Assembly (NCBI GenBank): GCA_015056325.1
Contig: SVGL01000002.1
Span: 166,231-230,230 of the forward strand
Origin: Clostridiales bacterium
GTDB taxonomy: Bacteria; Bacillota; Clostridia; Christensenellales; Aristaeellaceae
DNA length: 64,000 bases
Direction: 5' to 3'
Under the pieces are notes generated by a model. That model saw nothing but the letters and a program-made list of their open reading frames with translations, was not told the DNA's origin and ran no database searches. Both the position numbers and the translations under genes were made by a program. Of the stretch, positions 7,997 through 17,767 are shown in pieces; the first letter of the stretch is position 1, and each line of letters opens with the position of its first letter.

Positions 7997-9529
7997 TTAG
8001 TCCTCTCCTCTCGTGGTGGGGTTGAATGCATCGCGCAGACCGTTGCCAAAGAGGTTGAAGGAAATCATCAGCAGCGAGAAGAAAAGCGCAGGGAACAGCA
8101 TCGCATGGGGGGAGGTGGTCATGGCCGTCTGGCCCTGGCTCATCAATTCGCCAATGCTGGTGCCGACGAACTCGGACAGGTTGACGATGCCCAGGTAGGT
8201 CATCGAGGTTTCAGAACCGATGACGCCGGGGATGACCATCGCGCAGCTGGTCACGATCGTACCCAGGGAGTTGGGGAAGATGTGACGGAACATCAGCCGC
8301 CAGTCGGAGGCGCCCAAGGTGCGGGCTGCCAGCACGTACTCCTGGCCCTTGAAGCGGTAGAACTGCTTACGGGTCAGGGCGGACATGCCGATCCAGCCGG
8401 TAAGCACGAAGGCAAACAGGAAGGACGGGATGGTGCCCACCTTCTGGGCCAGATGCAGCTGGAACAGAGTGGTCGCCACGACGAAGGGAATGCCGGACAG
8501 AATGTCGGAGATACGGTCCATCGTCAGGTCGATCGCGCCGCCGTAGTAGCCCTGGATCGCACCGTACACAGCGCCGATGGACAGGTTAATGGCAGAGACC
8601 AGCACGGCGAAGACCAGAGAGAAGCGGGCGCCCATGCCGATGGCGCAGAACAGATCCTGACCCTTGGCGTTGGTGCCGAAGATGTAGGTGGGTTCCAGAC
8701 CATTGACATAGGTATAGTAGTTGTAGTAGTTGATGCGGCACTGCACAGCGCCGGACTTGCGGACGCTGTAAATGTAGCTGCCGTCATCGCCCTCGATGCG
8801 CAGAGAGTTGTACTCCCGGCCCTCGATGGTCTTGTTGGTGGAATAGGCAGGGATGAAGTTGCCGTCGGCGTCCTTATTGGCCTCGCCCTTGGCACTCTTG
8901 ACCTGATACCAGATGTTGGGGTTGTTGGTGATATCCTTGATATCCTTGGGCTCGACCCAGGGATAGATCACCTGCAGACCATGCTCATTCTGCCACGCCT
9001 GAATACGATCAAACTCATCGTAGCTCAGGGTCAGGTACATGTTGCCGATTTCGTAGTACTTGTTGTTCTTCAGCACATAGGTGTGGGTTTCCGTCGTCTT
9101 GCCGCGCTGCTTGACGGTCTTGACCGTATCAGAGACGACCTTGATGACGGGGTTCATGCCGGTTTCCTCGGCAATGCCGCGCCAATAGTCCATGGAGGCG
9201 TCGTTCTGGCTGTCGCGGGTCACGCCGCCATCCAGGAAGCCCCAGCCCTTCTCCGCGATCTCGCGCACAAAGGGAGGCGTATTGGTGTACATCTTGTCCA
9301 TGTGCTTGACATGGTAGGGGGAAAGCACGGGAGACACGATGGAGAAGAGGATCAGCAGCATGATGATGTACGCCGCCACAACAGAAGACTTGTTCTTCTT
9401 GAAGCGCAGCAGGGCATCAGCCATATAGCCGCGGGCCTTGGTCTCCAGCTTCTTATCTTTCAGCTCCGCATCCAGCTGCGCAAAGGCAAATTTCTCTTGC
9501 GGAATGTGCTGATACTGGTTGTTTGCCAT
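7997..9529 (-). CDS. oppC: Oligopeptide ABC transporter permease, OppC type, with a large extracytoplasmic loop
   Basis: 510 residues; ordinary OppC is about 300. A first membrane segment lies near residues 49-70, followed by roughly 200 hydrophilic residues expected outside the membrane. Then come the canonical permease segments from FSLVFAVLVSAINLSIGAVYG onward, with the EAA-like loop EYVLAARTLGASDWRLMFRHIFPN and the C-terminal LFGNGLRDAFNPTTR typical of DppC/OppC. With OppB it forms the membrane channel. An AAGGA site precedes the start. It sits between oppB (24-base gap) and oppD (1-base gap). The long loop is in frame and is probably a docking surface for the oversized binding protein, which is inference. 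Confidence 0.92.
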   Translation of the reverse strand: MANNQYQHIPQEKFAFAQLDAELKDKKLETKARGYMADALLRFKKNKSSVVAAYIIMLLILFSIVSPVLSPYHVKHMDKMYTNTPPFVREIAEKGWGFLDGGVTRDSQNDASMDYWRGIAEETGMNPVIKVVSDTVKTVKQRGKTTETHTYVLKNNKYYEIGNMYLTLSYDEFDRIQAWQNEHGLQVIYPWVEPKDIKDITNNPNIWYQVKSAKGEANKDADGNFIPAYSTNKTIEGREYNSLRIEGDDGSYIYSVRKSGAVQCRINYYNYYTYVNGLEPTYIFGTNAKGQDLFCAIGMGARFSLVFAVLVSAINLSIGAVYGAIQGYYGGAIDLTMDRISDILSGIPFVVATTLFQLHLAQKVGTIPSFLFAFVLTGWIGMSALTRKQFYRFKGQEYVLAARTLGASDWRLMFRHIFPNSLGTIVTSCAMVIPGVIGSETSMTYLGIVNLSEFVGTSIGELMSQGQTAMTTSPHAMLFPALFFSLLMISFNLFGNGLRDAFNPTTRGED

Positions 9530-9553
9530 GTTCTTACATCCTTTCCGTCAAGA

Positions 9554-10513
9554 TTATTTCTTGGAGCCCATGCGGATACGGGGATCGATAAAGCCGTAGG
9601 AGATATCCACCACGATGCTGGCCAGCAGGCCCACAGCGGTGTAGAACACCGTCAGCAGCATGAAGATGTTATAGTCACGGCCGTTGATGGAGTTCAGGTA
9701 CAAGCCGCCGATGCCGGGCACGGAGAAGATCTTCTCAATGACCAGGGAGCCGCTCATGATGCCGATGAAGTTGGAGAAGATGGCCGGCAGAATAACGACC
9801 ATGCAGTTCTTCATCGCGTGGCGGACAGTGGCCTGGCCACGGGTCAGGCCCTTGGTACGGGCCAGCAGCATGAACTCGCTGGTCAGCACCTCCGTCAGTT
9901 CGGCACGGGTGGTACGGGTGAAGCCCGCAATGGTGCCGAAGGACAGGCTCAGCACAGGGGGAAGCAGGGACAGGAACACCGCCCAGTCGAAATAGCTGCG
10001 GCCATTGAGCGGCTCCACCAGGAAGGGCAGCCAGCCCAGCTTGAAGGACAGAATGTACTGGATCAGGAATGCGTACACGAAGTTGGGCACCGAGATAACC
10101 ACCATCGTCAGCGTGGAGATGGAGTGGTCGATCCAGGAATTCTTCTTCAGTGCGGCAATGATACCCAGGATAATGCCGATCGGGATGGACAGAATGATGG
10201 AATACAGGTTGATGATCATGGTCGCGGGCAGCTTGGACACGAACATCTTCGCCACATCCTGACCGAAGTACAGCTTATCAGAGATACCCCAGTCAAACTT
10301 GGTGAACACGTTCTTCAGGAAGATGCCAAACTGGACCAGATAGGGCTTGTTGTAGCCGAAGGCTTCACGCTGGGCCAGCACAACCGCGGTGTGGGGATCC
10401 TCCGGGGGCAGTTCCACCGGGGGCAGCATACGCACCAGCACAAAGCACATGCAGGTAATGATGAGCAGCGTCATCATCATCAGCGCGAGTCTTTGCAGTG
10501 TATATTTGAACAT
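9554..10513 (-). CDS. oppB: Oligopeptide ABC transporter permease, OppB type
   Basis: 319 residues with the usual six membrane segments of DppB/OppB: N-terminal YTLQRLALMMMTLLIITCMCFVLVRMLPP, the coupling loop EFMLLARTKGLTRGQATVRHAMKN, and the C-terminal GRDYNIFMLLTVFYTAVGLLASIVVDISYGFIDPRIR. Partner of OppC. I take the ATG at 10513, ten bases after AGGAAGG. A TTG at 10522 in the same frame is too close to that site. The gene is separated from oppA by 238 bases that contain a strong stem-loop, suggesting that oppA mRNA is made in excess over the rest of the operon. Confidence 0.92.
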   Translation of the reverse strand: MFKYTLQRLALMMMTLLIITCMCFVLVRMLPPVELPPEDPHTAVVLAQREAFGYNKPYLVQFGIFLKNVFTKFDWGISDKLYFGQDVAKMFVSKLPATMIINLYSIILSIPIGIILGIIAALKKNSWIDHSISTLTMVVISVPNFVYAFLIQYILSFKLGWLPFLVEPLNGRSYFDWAVFLSLLPPVLSLSFGTIAGFTRTTRAELTEVLTSEFMLLARTKGLTRGQATVRHAMKNCMVVILPAIFSNFIGIMSGSLVIEKIFSVPGIGGLYLNSINGRDYNIFMLLTVFYTAVGLLASIVVDISYGFIDPRIRMGSKK

Positions 10514-10675
10514 AGGCGTCAATCCTTCCTATGGCCGGCCGGGTTGGCCGGCACAGTCTCTATCACGCCCATGTCCCATTCTCAGGCAACACAGGCAATC
10601 TGCTTTTTTGACGGTAATCTGCATTTTTCGCATATTACAGCCAAAAAAACAGATTCTTCCTTAAGGCAACCAAAG

Positions 10676-10705
10676 GGTATACCGGGGTTTTACCCCCGGT
10701 ATACC
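10676..10705. promoter_or_regulatory. Perfect 12-bp stem-loop between oppA and oppB
   Basis: GGTATACCGGGG (10676-10687) and its exact complement (10694-10705) enclose a 6-base loop. On the minus strand no T-run follows directly, so it looks more like an mRNA-stabilising or partial-termination stem than a full terminator. Such intercistronic stems commonly raise binding-protein levels relative to permease subunits. Confidence 0.6.
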
Positions 10706-10751
10706 ACTTCGGTATAAATTCCTATCCTGTTTTTTACAACAGAGCGGGAAA

Positions 10752-13226
10752 TTAGTAGGTCAGGATGCCATCGGGCTGCTCGTTGACGAAGGCAGTCCAC
10801 TCATCCTCATTGTAGTTATACTTCATGTAGGCGATGCCGCCGCGGCCCATGATGGGGTTGTACTCGTCCACGACGTAGAACACCTGCTGGCTCAGCAGAG
10901 CAGCGGAAGCATCCTGCAGCATGGGGATGTAGTCGTAGGTGCCCAGAACGATGGTCTCGATGCCGGCCAGGATGTTCAGACGCTCGTCGACGGACACGCT
11001 GTCAGCGCCGAAGCAGTATTCCTTGCCATTGATCTCGACGGTCGCGCCATTCAGAGCGTCGGACCAGGTCTTCAGATCGGTGGTGATCTCTTCGCCGCCA
11101 ACGGTCAGGGTCATGTTGACAGTCGCAGCGTTGAACCACTTGGCATCATACTGATAGGCGGGGTTGGTGTACAGGTCAGACAGGCCGAAGGGGTTCAGAG
11201 CAGAGCCGGACCAGCCAGCCAGAACGGTATCGGACATGCCGGCCTTGATCTTGTTGGACCAGTCATTGCCGTAGGGAGCAGACTCGTAGAACTCGATCTT
11301 GCCCTCGAAGGGAGTGCCCGCGGTGACCTCAGCCATCTTCTCGTTCAGGTAAGCAATGGTGCGGACCATGAAGTCGGAGGTAGCGGAGGAAGCGTACTCG
11401 ATGCGGACGATCTGATCGGACTTGCCGTCAGCGTCAGCGTCGGTGATGAAGCCGGCAGCGATCGCCTCGTCGAAGGCAACCTTGTACAGCTCCTTGGCAG
11501 CAACGGGATCGTAACCGGTGATGGAGTCAACGGCCTCGTCCAGGGAAGCGAAAGCAGCAACGTCCACAGAGTAGAAGTCGCACAGAGCCTTCTTGGCCTG
11601 GTCGGTGTCGCGGTACTTGGCACCGGTGTCGGGGTCATAGATGTAGTTGTCACCGATCAGGCCGTAGCCGCCGGAACGGGCGGGGCTGATGGTGGCAGCG
11701 AACAGTTCCTTGTCGTAGGTAACGGCAACAGCCTTGCGGAAGTTGGTCAGGGTCATGGTCTCCAGGTCGTACTTGGCGGTGTCGAAGCCATCGTTCGCCT
11801 CACGATCGCTGATGACGTCCTTGTAGCCGTTGAAGATCAGGAAGAAGATGGTCTCAGAGGGAGTGAAGTGGATGAACTCAGAGTTGCGGTAGGTGGCGAA
11901 GTCAGCAGCCTGCAGGCCATAGCCCATCAGCTGGCCCTTCAGGAACATCATCTTGCGGGTGTCAGCCTCAGCAACGACCTGAGTCTGGATCTCGGTGGTC
12001 ATGTACATGTCGTAGGTCTCGCCGTCGACGGGATCAACATACACGTGCTTGCCATCGGTGTAGCCCCACCAGTTCTCGTTCTTCACGAAACGCATGGACT
12101 TGTCAGTCTCATAGGCAACCATCTTGTAGGGGCCGTAGGACTTGGTGGTCTCCACAGAGGTGTTGTAGGTGGAAGTCCAGCCGTCGCCGGTCTGCTGCAG
12201 GCAGGCGTCGTACATTTCGACGTCGACGATCCAGTTGCCAGACAGGTTGTACAGCAGGTAGAAGCCCTTCAGGGACTTGCCAAACACCAGGGTGATGGAG
12301 TAGTCGTCGTTCTTCAGGATGCCAACGGTGCTGAAGTCGGTCTCAGCCCAGGCCTTACGGGTGACGAAGTAGTTGGGCAGGTCGGCCTCGGTCTCGCCCC
12401 AGGCGGGGTTGCCGTTGACAACGTCAGCGTACAGAGCCAGGTTCTCGTCGGTCAGAGCGATCAGGCCCTCGTCGTCCATCATGCCCACCAGGGTCTCCCA
12501 GTTGGTCATGGAGAAGTAGCCCTCGCCGTAATTGTCAACATAGTCCTTCAGGGTGTTGCCGCCGGTCCAATCCAGGGGGAAGTCAACGCCCAGGAACACC
12601 TGATCGCCGTCAGCGGTCCAGTAGGTGCCGTCGTCAGCCTTGGTCAGGTCAGCCAGCGCGTACTTGGCCAGAGTGTCGTTGGCCACAACGCGGCCGCCGT
12701 TGGCATAAGCCTCAGCACCAGCAATGCACAGATCGCCAGCGTAGTAGTCGGTGGCGCGGTAGTTGATCAGCTTGGGATCAAGCAGGCGCTTCATGGACTC
12801 CACGTAGGTGTCAGCAGTGATGGGGGTGCCGTCTTCCCAGCAAGCAGCGGGATTCAGGGCGATGGTGTAAGCATAGCCGGAATCAGCAGACTCGGGGATG
12901 TTGAACTCGGGATGGGACGCCTTGATCTCGGCGGTCACGTCCACGGGCATCTCAGCAGCCATCTCGGGGATGATCTTGTAGCCGGCGAAGGGGTCCTTGC
13001 CCTCGACGGGGTTCAGCTCATCGTTGAAGATGAAGGTGTACAGACCAGTGCGCAGGAAATCAGCGGGATACGCATCGTCAGTGGTCTGATAGGTGTGGGG
13101 GTTCCAGTTGGTGGCCAGAACAGACACAGAGTCCTTGTACACATAGGACGGAGCTGCATCCTCGGCCATGGCGAAGCAAGGCAGAGCCATTGCCAGCACC
13201 AGCACCAGAGCCAGAATCTTCTTCAT
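10752..13226 (-). CDS. oppA: Oligopeptide ABC transporter substrate-binding protein (family 5)
   Basis: 824 residues, about 250 longer than the usual 530-600. The signal peptide is MKKILALVLVLAMALPCFAMA followed by ED. There is a Cys in it, but the context LPC is not a lipobox, so cleavage by signal peptidase I and no lipid anchor is expected. The mature part contains family 5 features such as NPHTYQ near the N-terminus, the NPAACWEDGTPITADTYV region and the central DYSITLVFGKSLKGFYLL segment. It would capture peptides outside the cell and deliver them to OppBC. The start at 13226 follows AAGGAGGATCC; the frame extends to 13262 without support. A near-perfect promoter lies just upstream. Confidence 0.9.
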   Translation of the reverse strand: MKKILALVLVLAMALPCFAMAEDAAPSYVYKDSVSVLATNWNPHTYQTTDDAYPADFLRTGLYTFIFNDELNPVEGKDPFAGYKIIPEMAAEMPVDVTAEIKASHPEFNIPESADSGYAYTIALNPAACWEDGTPITADTYVESMKRLLDPKLINYRATDYYAGDLCIAGAEAYANGGRVVANDTLAKYALADLTKADDGTYWTADGDQVFLGVDFPLDWTGGNTLKDYVDNYGEGYFSMTNWETLVGMMDDEGLIALTDENLALYADVVNGNPAWGETEADLPNYFVTRKAWAETDFSTVGILKNDDYSITLVFGKSLKGFYLLYNLSGNWIVDVEMYDACLQQTGDGWTSTYNTSVETTKSYGPYKMVAYETDKSMRFVKNENWWGYTDGKHVYVDPVDGETYDMYMTTEIQTQVVAEADTRKMMFLKGQLMGYGLQAADFATYRNSEFIHFTPSETIFFLIFNGYKDVISDREANDGFDTAKYDLETMTLTNFRKAVAVTYDKELFAATISPARSGGYGLIGDNYIYDPDTGAKYRDTDQAKKALCDFYSVDVAAFASLDEAVDSITGYDPVAAKELYKVAFDEAIAAGFITDADADGKSDQIVRIEYASSATSDFMVRTIAYLNEKMAEVTAGTPFEGKIEFYESAPYGNDWSNKIKAGMSDTVLAGWSGSALNPFGLSDLYTNPAYQYDAKWFNAATVNMTLTVGGEEITTDLKTWSDALNGATVEINGKEYCFGADSVSVDERLNILAGIETIVLGTYDYIPMLQDASAALLSQQVFYVVDEYNPIMGRGGIAYMKYNYNEDEWTAFVNEQPDGILTY

Positions 13227-13278
13227 GGTGGGATCCTCCTTGAAAGATTTTCCGCATCTCACTTGATGCGTTTGTACT

Positions 13279-13308
13279 ATTATAAGTGGTACGCTTTCCC
13301 CTTGTCAA
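13279..13308 (-). promoter_or_regulatory. Promoter of the opp operon
   Basis: On the minus strand TTGACA (13303-13308) and TATAAT (13279-13284) match the sigma-A consensus perfectly, with an 18-base spacer. Transcription would begin about 45 bases upstream of the oppA start. The remaining bases up to 13700 hold no convincing gene. Confidence 0.85.
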
Positions 13309-13700
13309 GCGGAAAAAAGATACTGTTTTGCATTTCGTCCATTCGAATCCTGCACACCCCCGTTGAAAGCGGTTTCATGCCTCCCATTTTTGACATCTTC
13401 TTTGTTCAAAGATTGTATTTTTTCTGTATACACAGTTAAAACTGTACTTTTCGTCGCAGGCGGCGTATACTGAAGTTTCAGGCTGTATACAGGATTCGCT
13501 GCAAATTTACTCATTTCATATGCATCTCCCCTTTGACTGTTTCATCATGTGGCACATCAGCATAGAGGCAGTCGGATCCACCGGGCATTCAGCCAGGCCG
13601 CCCGGCACAGCCCGATCTGCCGCTCCCCCATCGCAGAGCAGGACAACGGAGGTATACCACCCCGCCCCTGACGTGAAACATGCAACGCCTGCCACATAGA

Positions 13701-13729
13701 AAGGGCCGCGTCCAATGGACGCGGCCCTT
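13701..13729 (-). terminator. Stem-loop terminator after the SH3-repeat gene
   Basis: A perfect 13-bp stem, AAGGGCCGCGTCC and its complement, with a 3-base loop, lies 12 bases beyond the stop. On the minus strand it is followed by TTTCTAT, a weak T tract. Confidence 0.75.
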
Positions 13730-13741
13730 ATTACGTTTGGT

Positions 13742-16700
13742 TTACTTCTTGCCGGCAGGGCAGTGGTTGTATGCGTACTCGACTGCCTCTGCATGGCTGG
13801 GGCTGACCTCCTTGGACTCGTGGCCCTGGGAGTTGTAGAAGTGCAGACAGACCTGACCGTCCATGCCATTGTTGGAGATGGTATCGTCACCGTGCTGCAT
13901 GCCGTCCAGGGATGCAGCGAAGGTGCGGGTACCGACGGTCACCAGGCAGGGACGACGCTGCCACTTGTTGCCGGTGACGATCTCCTGCAGGTTGTTCACG
14001 CCGTAGATCTCGCACAGGCGCTTGGAGTCCTCCGCGGTGAGCGTCTCGATGTCCATATGGCGGCTGCCAGCCTGACGGTAAGCCCACCAGACAATCTTGG
14101 TCTTCACATCGTAGATCTTGAACTTGGCGCCACGGGGCAGCAGCTCCTGGATGCCGCCGGTGAACCAGTCGATCTTTTCCACCGGGTAGAAGTAGAACTC
14201 CAGGTTGCTGGTATCGCCGGCCTTGTCCGGACGGGTGCCGAAGAGGGCATGCTGGGTCGCGCTGTCAGCGGTACCGGTAGCAGACAGATCATTCAGGGTC
14301 TGGAAGATCTTGACGGCTTCCTTCACCTGAGTGGTGTAGCTGGAGGTCAGTGCGCCCGTGTAGTAGCCCTGGTTGATCAGCTCCTGCACCAGGTTGCGCA
14401 CGCGGTACTGGGTGGTCTCGCTGTTGGTCATGCCCTGGTACAGGGTGACATAGGAGACCATCTGCTGCATCTTGGGCGCAGCGGAGAGATCGCCCAGGTC
14501 GGGGGTGGGCGTGGGCAGGGGATCGCCGTTCTCCTCACACTTGGCAACCATGTCGGAACGGATGTAGCCAAACTCTCCGGACGGGGTCTTGATGCGGTAC
14601 CAGTAGTAGCCGCCGCCCTGGATTTCGTCAGCGTAGTAGGGCAGGACAGTACCCAGGCGCAGCTGGTCGAAGGCAGTGCCGGCCGCAGCATTGCGGATGT
14701 ACACATTATCCATGATCAGCTTCACATAGCCCAGGTTGGCATCGGGATCAGGCACAACATCGGGGTTGGCCGCAATGTAATCCTGATACTCCTTGAGGGT
14801 CATGACCTTGACATAGTCGCCATGCACCCACAGGGGCTGATCCTTGTACACAATGCTGTACCAGGTGACAGTACCCTGGTCCTTGGTGTCGTTGAAGGGC
14901 ATCACAGTACCCTTGTCCACCTGATACGCCTTGGCAGATTCCTGGGAGTAGCTCTGGCGCAGGTTGACGTCGTCATAGGTGGTGATCACGTAGGAGGTCA
15001 GGATGGAACCGGGATCGGGGGTCTCCTCCGGCACGCCGTTGCCGGCCAGGTAGCTTTCCTCCTGGGTGGGGGAGAGCTTGAAGGAGAAGTCACCGTGGAC
15101 GTAGCCGATCTGGCCATTCACGTTGATGGGATACCAGCGAACCTGGCCCTTGTCAACCGCCAGGCCGACCATGGGCCACACAGAGCCCTTTTCCAGCTGC
15201 TTGTAGATCTTGTTGCCGGCAGGCTCGTTGCGGAAGTTGACCTTCTCGTCATTGATCATGACGTAGCCGAAGGCAGAGAGGGTCGGGCCGGGGGTGACAG
15301 TGCTGCCGGGGGTCAGCTGCAGCAGCAGAGACGCAAGCACATAGCCATCCTGGCCGTTGTAGTTGATCTTGTACCAGCCATTGACCTTGTCAGCAGGGAT
15401 GACCTTCACATCCACGATGGTATTTGCGGGAATGACGGACAGAATCTTGCCGTCGTAGCCCGCAGCATCGCGGAAGTTGGTATTCTTGAGCAGCTTACCC
15501 TTCACGTCGGTCACTTCTTCGCCGCCGGGAGTGGGGGCAGGCGTGACTTCGACGCCGCCCTCATCGCAGGTAACGGCGCAGTCGCCGCGGATGTAACCGA
15601 TCTTGCCGTCAGCCGTCTTGACGTGGTACCAGCAGTACTGGCCCTTCAGGCCGGCAGGCGTAGTCGGTCCGATGATGGGCAGGATCAGGTCTTCAGGCAG
15701 CTGCACCTGGGAAGCGCCCAGGGGCTCGGTGCGCAGGTTGACATTATTCTTGGTGAGGCGGATGTAGCCGTAGATAACGCTGCCATCGGTGGGCGGGGTA
15801 GGCGTGGGCTCTTCGGGGCCAACGATGCTGCCGCCTGTGGAGGTGCACACGCGCACGCAGTCACCGCGCAGATAACCAACCATGCCCTTGTAGCGCACCA
15901 TATACCAGGTGTAGCTGGTGCCGCTCTCCGCGGGGCTCTTGGCCGGGCCCACGCAGGCCAGGATGGTGTTCTTGGGCACCTGAGCCACGGAGGTCTCGCC
16001 GGGATTGATGCGCAGATTCACGCCGCTCTTGGTGGTGATGATGTAACCGTAGGGACTCTCGGGCACGGGGGCAGGAACGATGTTGCCATCCTCCACCTTC
16101 ATGACCTTGATCATGTCCGCACGGACGTAGTAAATTGCGTGGGTGCTGGCATAGAACACGGGATACCAGTCATAATTACCGTTGAAGATGGGTTCACCGG
16201 TGATGCGCAGCAGGCTGCCCTTGCCCCTCCACTGGACGACGCTGTCGCCGCCGGCAGTGGCACGCAGGTTGACAGAGTCCACATCCAGCTGGGCATAGCC
16301 GAAGACTTCAGGGGCAGGCAGGCTGTCCTCATCCACGCTCAGCACGCGGATGAAGGGGGACTGGATATAGCCCACGCGGCCGTTGTAGAGCACCTTGTAC
16401 CAATGCTCAGCATCGATCCTGGTGGGGATGGACAGCAGCTGCACCACCGTGCCGGCATTCAGCTTGCCATAAATGGAGGCAGTCACGCTGTCGCTCATGC
16501 GGAAGTTGACCTTATCCGTGGTGATCTCGCCGGTGGCGTTGATGGTCACCTCGCCGTCACCCTGGTCGGGCAGATCGGGGGCGGGGGTCTCGCCGCTGAT
16601 GATACGCACAAAGTTGGACTGGATGTAGCCCACCTCGCCATTGTAGCGCACGCGGTACCAGTCGTTGACGCTGATCTGATCCGGCACAGTCAGAACCTCG

Positions 16701-17767
16701 AACTGCTGGCCGGGATTCAGCTTGGCAATCACGTTGGCGTTGTTGGTATCCTTGTGGGCCTCACTGCGGAAATTGACCTTCTCGGTGGTCACCTCGCCCA
16801 TGACGCCGGTCACCTCAGTGCCAAAGCCGGGGTTGGGCGTGGGCGTCTCGCCGCTGAGAATTGTCACGAAGGTCGCCTGAATATAGCCCACCTCGCCATT
16901 GTAGCGCACGCGGTACCAGTCGTTGGCAGTGACCTGATCCGGCACGGTGAGGATTTCAAACACCTGACCTGGATTGAGGACGCAGAGCACATTCGCATTG
17001 TTGCCATCCTTGCGGGGCTCGGAGCGCATGTTCACCTTTTCGGTGTTCACCTCGCCCATGACGCCGGTCACTTCGGTGCCGAAGCCAGGGTCAGGCGTGG
17101 GCTCAGAACCTGCATCCAGCAGATCAATCAGGTCACAGAAAACATAGCCGGTCTTCCCGTTGTGGCTGACGCGGTACCAGCCATTGGTATCGCCTTCCTG
17201 GGGGATGCCGGTGATGGCTACCTCCGTGCCCTTGGAAATCACGCCGTACACGCTGCCAGTCTTCGTGGAAGGCTCGGAGCGGAAGTTGGAATCCACCGTC
17301 ACCTTGCCCTTGGCGCCCACGACTTCCTTGCCGTTGTACTCAGTATGGCCGTCGCCCTCCTGCAGCGCGTCATCCACGGAAGGCTGCATACCCGTGCCGT
17401 CATCGCCGTCATCGGGGGTGCCCTGGCCGTTCAGGTAGTTCTGCACCTCTTCCGCAGTCATCTCACGGAAGTAGTCCTCCAGGATGTAGCCGACATAGGT
17501 GCGGCCGTTGGGGATGGGATGCCCGGTGCTGACCTTGAACCAAAGGTCGCCCTTGATGGACACCTCTTCGATAATCTGGGCCACATGCCCCTTATCTACC
17601 TTGAACCAGATATCCGCCGCCATACCCTCGTCGGTCTTGCGGACGTTGACCTGGTTCTCCGTCACCACGCCGTAGCGCACCGTCGCACCCTCCGCCATCG
17701 CGCCCGTAGGCACGATCAGCGCAAGGCACATCACGATTGCCAGCAGCTGCTTCCACATACGCTTCAT
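13742..17767 (-). CDS. Giant secreted SH3-repeat protein with peptidoglycan-binding domain
   Basis: 1341 residues. A signal peptide (MKRMWKQLLAIVMCLALIVPTGAMA) is followed by about twelve bacterial SH3 repeats of 65-110 residues, recognisable by NVRK/NFRSEP/NLR starts and GxVGYIxxxF/GYIRGD ends, joined by Pro/Thr-rich linkers. A PG_binding_1-like helical domain follows (YRVRNLVQELINQGYYTG..VKEAVKIFQTLNDLSATGTAD). A ~200-residue C-terminal domain then contains HMDIETLTAED, WQRRPCLVTV, AASLDGMQHG and CLHFYNSQGH. That last domain recurs in clostridial wall proteins, has conserved His/Cys/Asp residues and may be catalytic, but its activity is not known to me. Likely location is the cell wall. Repeats 3 and 4 are nearly identical, indicating recent duplication. 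The start at 17767 follows GAGGTGA. Confidence 0.85.
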   Translation of the reverse strand: MKRMWKQLLAIVMCLALIVPTGAMAEGATVRYGVVTENQVNVRKTDEGMAADIWFKVDKGHVAQIIEEVSIKGDLWFKVSTGHPIPNGRTYVGYILEDYFREMTAEEVQNYLNGQGTPDDGDDGTGMQPSVDDALQEGDGHTEYNGKEVVGAKGKVTVDSNFRSEPSTKTGSVYGVISKGTEVAITGIPQEGDTNGWYRVSHNGKTGYVFCDLIDLLDAGSEPTPDPGFGTEVTGVMGEVNTEKVNMRSEPRKDGNNANVLCVLNPGQVFEILTVPDQVTANDWYRVRYNGEVGYIQATFVTILSGETPTPNPGFGTEVTGVMGEVTTEKVNFRSEAHKDTNNANVIAKLNPGQQFEVLTVPDQISVNDWYRVRYNGEVGYIQSNFVRIISGETPAPDLPDQGDGEVTINATGEITTDKVNFRMSDSVTASIYGKLNAGTVVQLLSIPTRIDAEHWYKVLYNGRVGYIQSPFIRVLSVDEDSLPAPEVFGYAQLDVDSVNLRATAGGDSVVQWRGKGSLLRITGEPIFNGNYDWYPVFYASTHAIYYVRADMIKVMKVEDGNIVPAPVPESPYGYIITTKSGVNLRINPGETSVAQVPKNTILACVGPAKSPAESGTSYTWYMVRYKGMVGYLRGDCVRVCTSTGGSIVGPEEPTPTPPTDGSVIYGYIRLTKNNVNLRTEPLGASQVQLPEDLILPIIGPTTPAGLKGQYCWYHVKTADGKIGYIRGDCAVTCDEGGVEVTPAPTPGGEEVTDVKGKLLKNTNFRDAAGYDGKILSVIPANTIVDVKVIPADKVNGWYKINYNGQDGYVLASLLLQLTPGSTVTPGPTLSAFGYVMINDEKVNFRNEPAGNKIYKQLEKGSVWPMVGLAVDKGQVRWYPINVNGQIGYVHGDFSFKLSPTQEESYLAGNGVPEETPDPGSILTSYVITTYDDVNLRQSYSQESAKAYQVDKGTVMPFNDTKDQGTVTWYSIVYKDQPLWVHGDYVKVMTLKEYQDYIAANPDVVPDPDANLGYVKLIMDNVYIRNAAAGTAFDQLRLGTVLPYYADEIQGGGYYWYRIKTPSGEFGYIRSDMVAKCEENGDPLPTPTPDLGDLSAAPKMQQMVSYVTLYQGMTNSETTQYRVRNLVQELINQGYYTGALTSSYTTQVKEAVKIFQTLNDLSATGTADSATQHALFGTRPDKAGDTSNLEFYFYPVEKIDWFTGGIQELLPRGAKFKIYDVKTKIVWWAYRQAGSRHMDIETLTAEDSKRLCEIYGVNNLQEIVTGNKWQRRPCLVTVGTRTFAASLDGMQHGDDTISNNGMDGQVCLHFYNSQGHESKEVSPSHAEAVEYAYNHCPAGKK

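Noticed and set aside
7787..10717. 976-codon plus-strand frame across oppBCD
   Set aside because: Antisense shadow of three well-supported transporter genes; composition dominated by His, Gln and Asp as in other shadows.
13305..13514. 69-codon minus-strand frame upstream of oppA
   Set aside because: It overlaps the -35 box of the opp promoter, has poor spacing to a possible ribosome site and no recognisable sequence.
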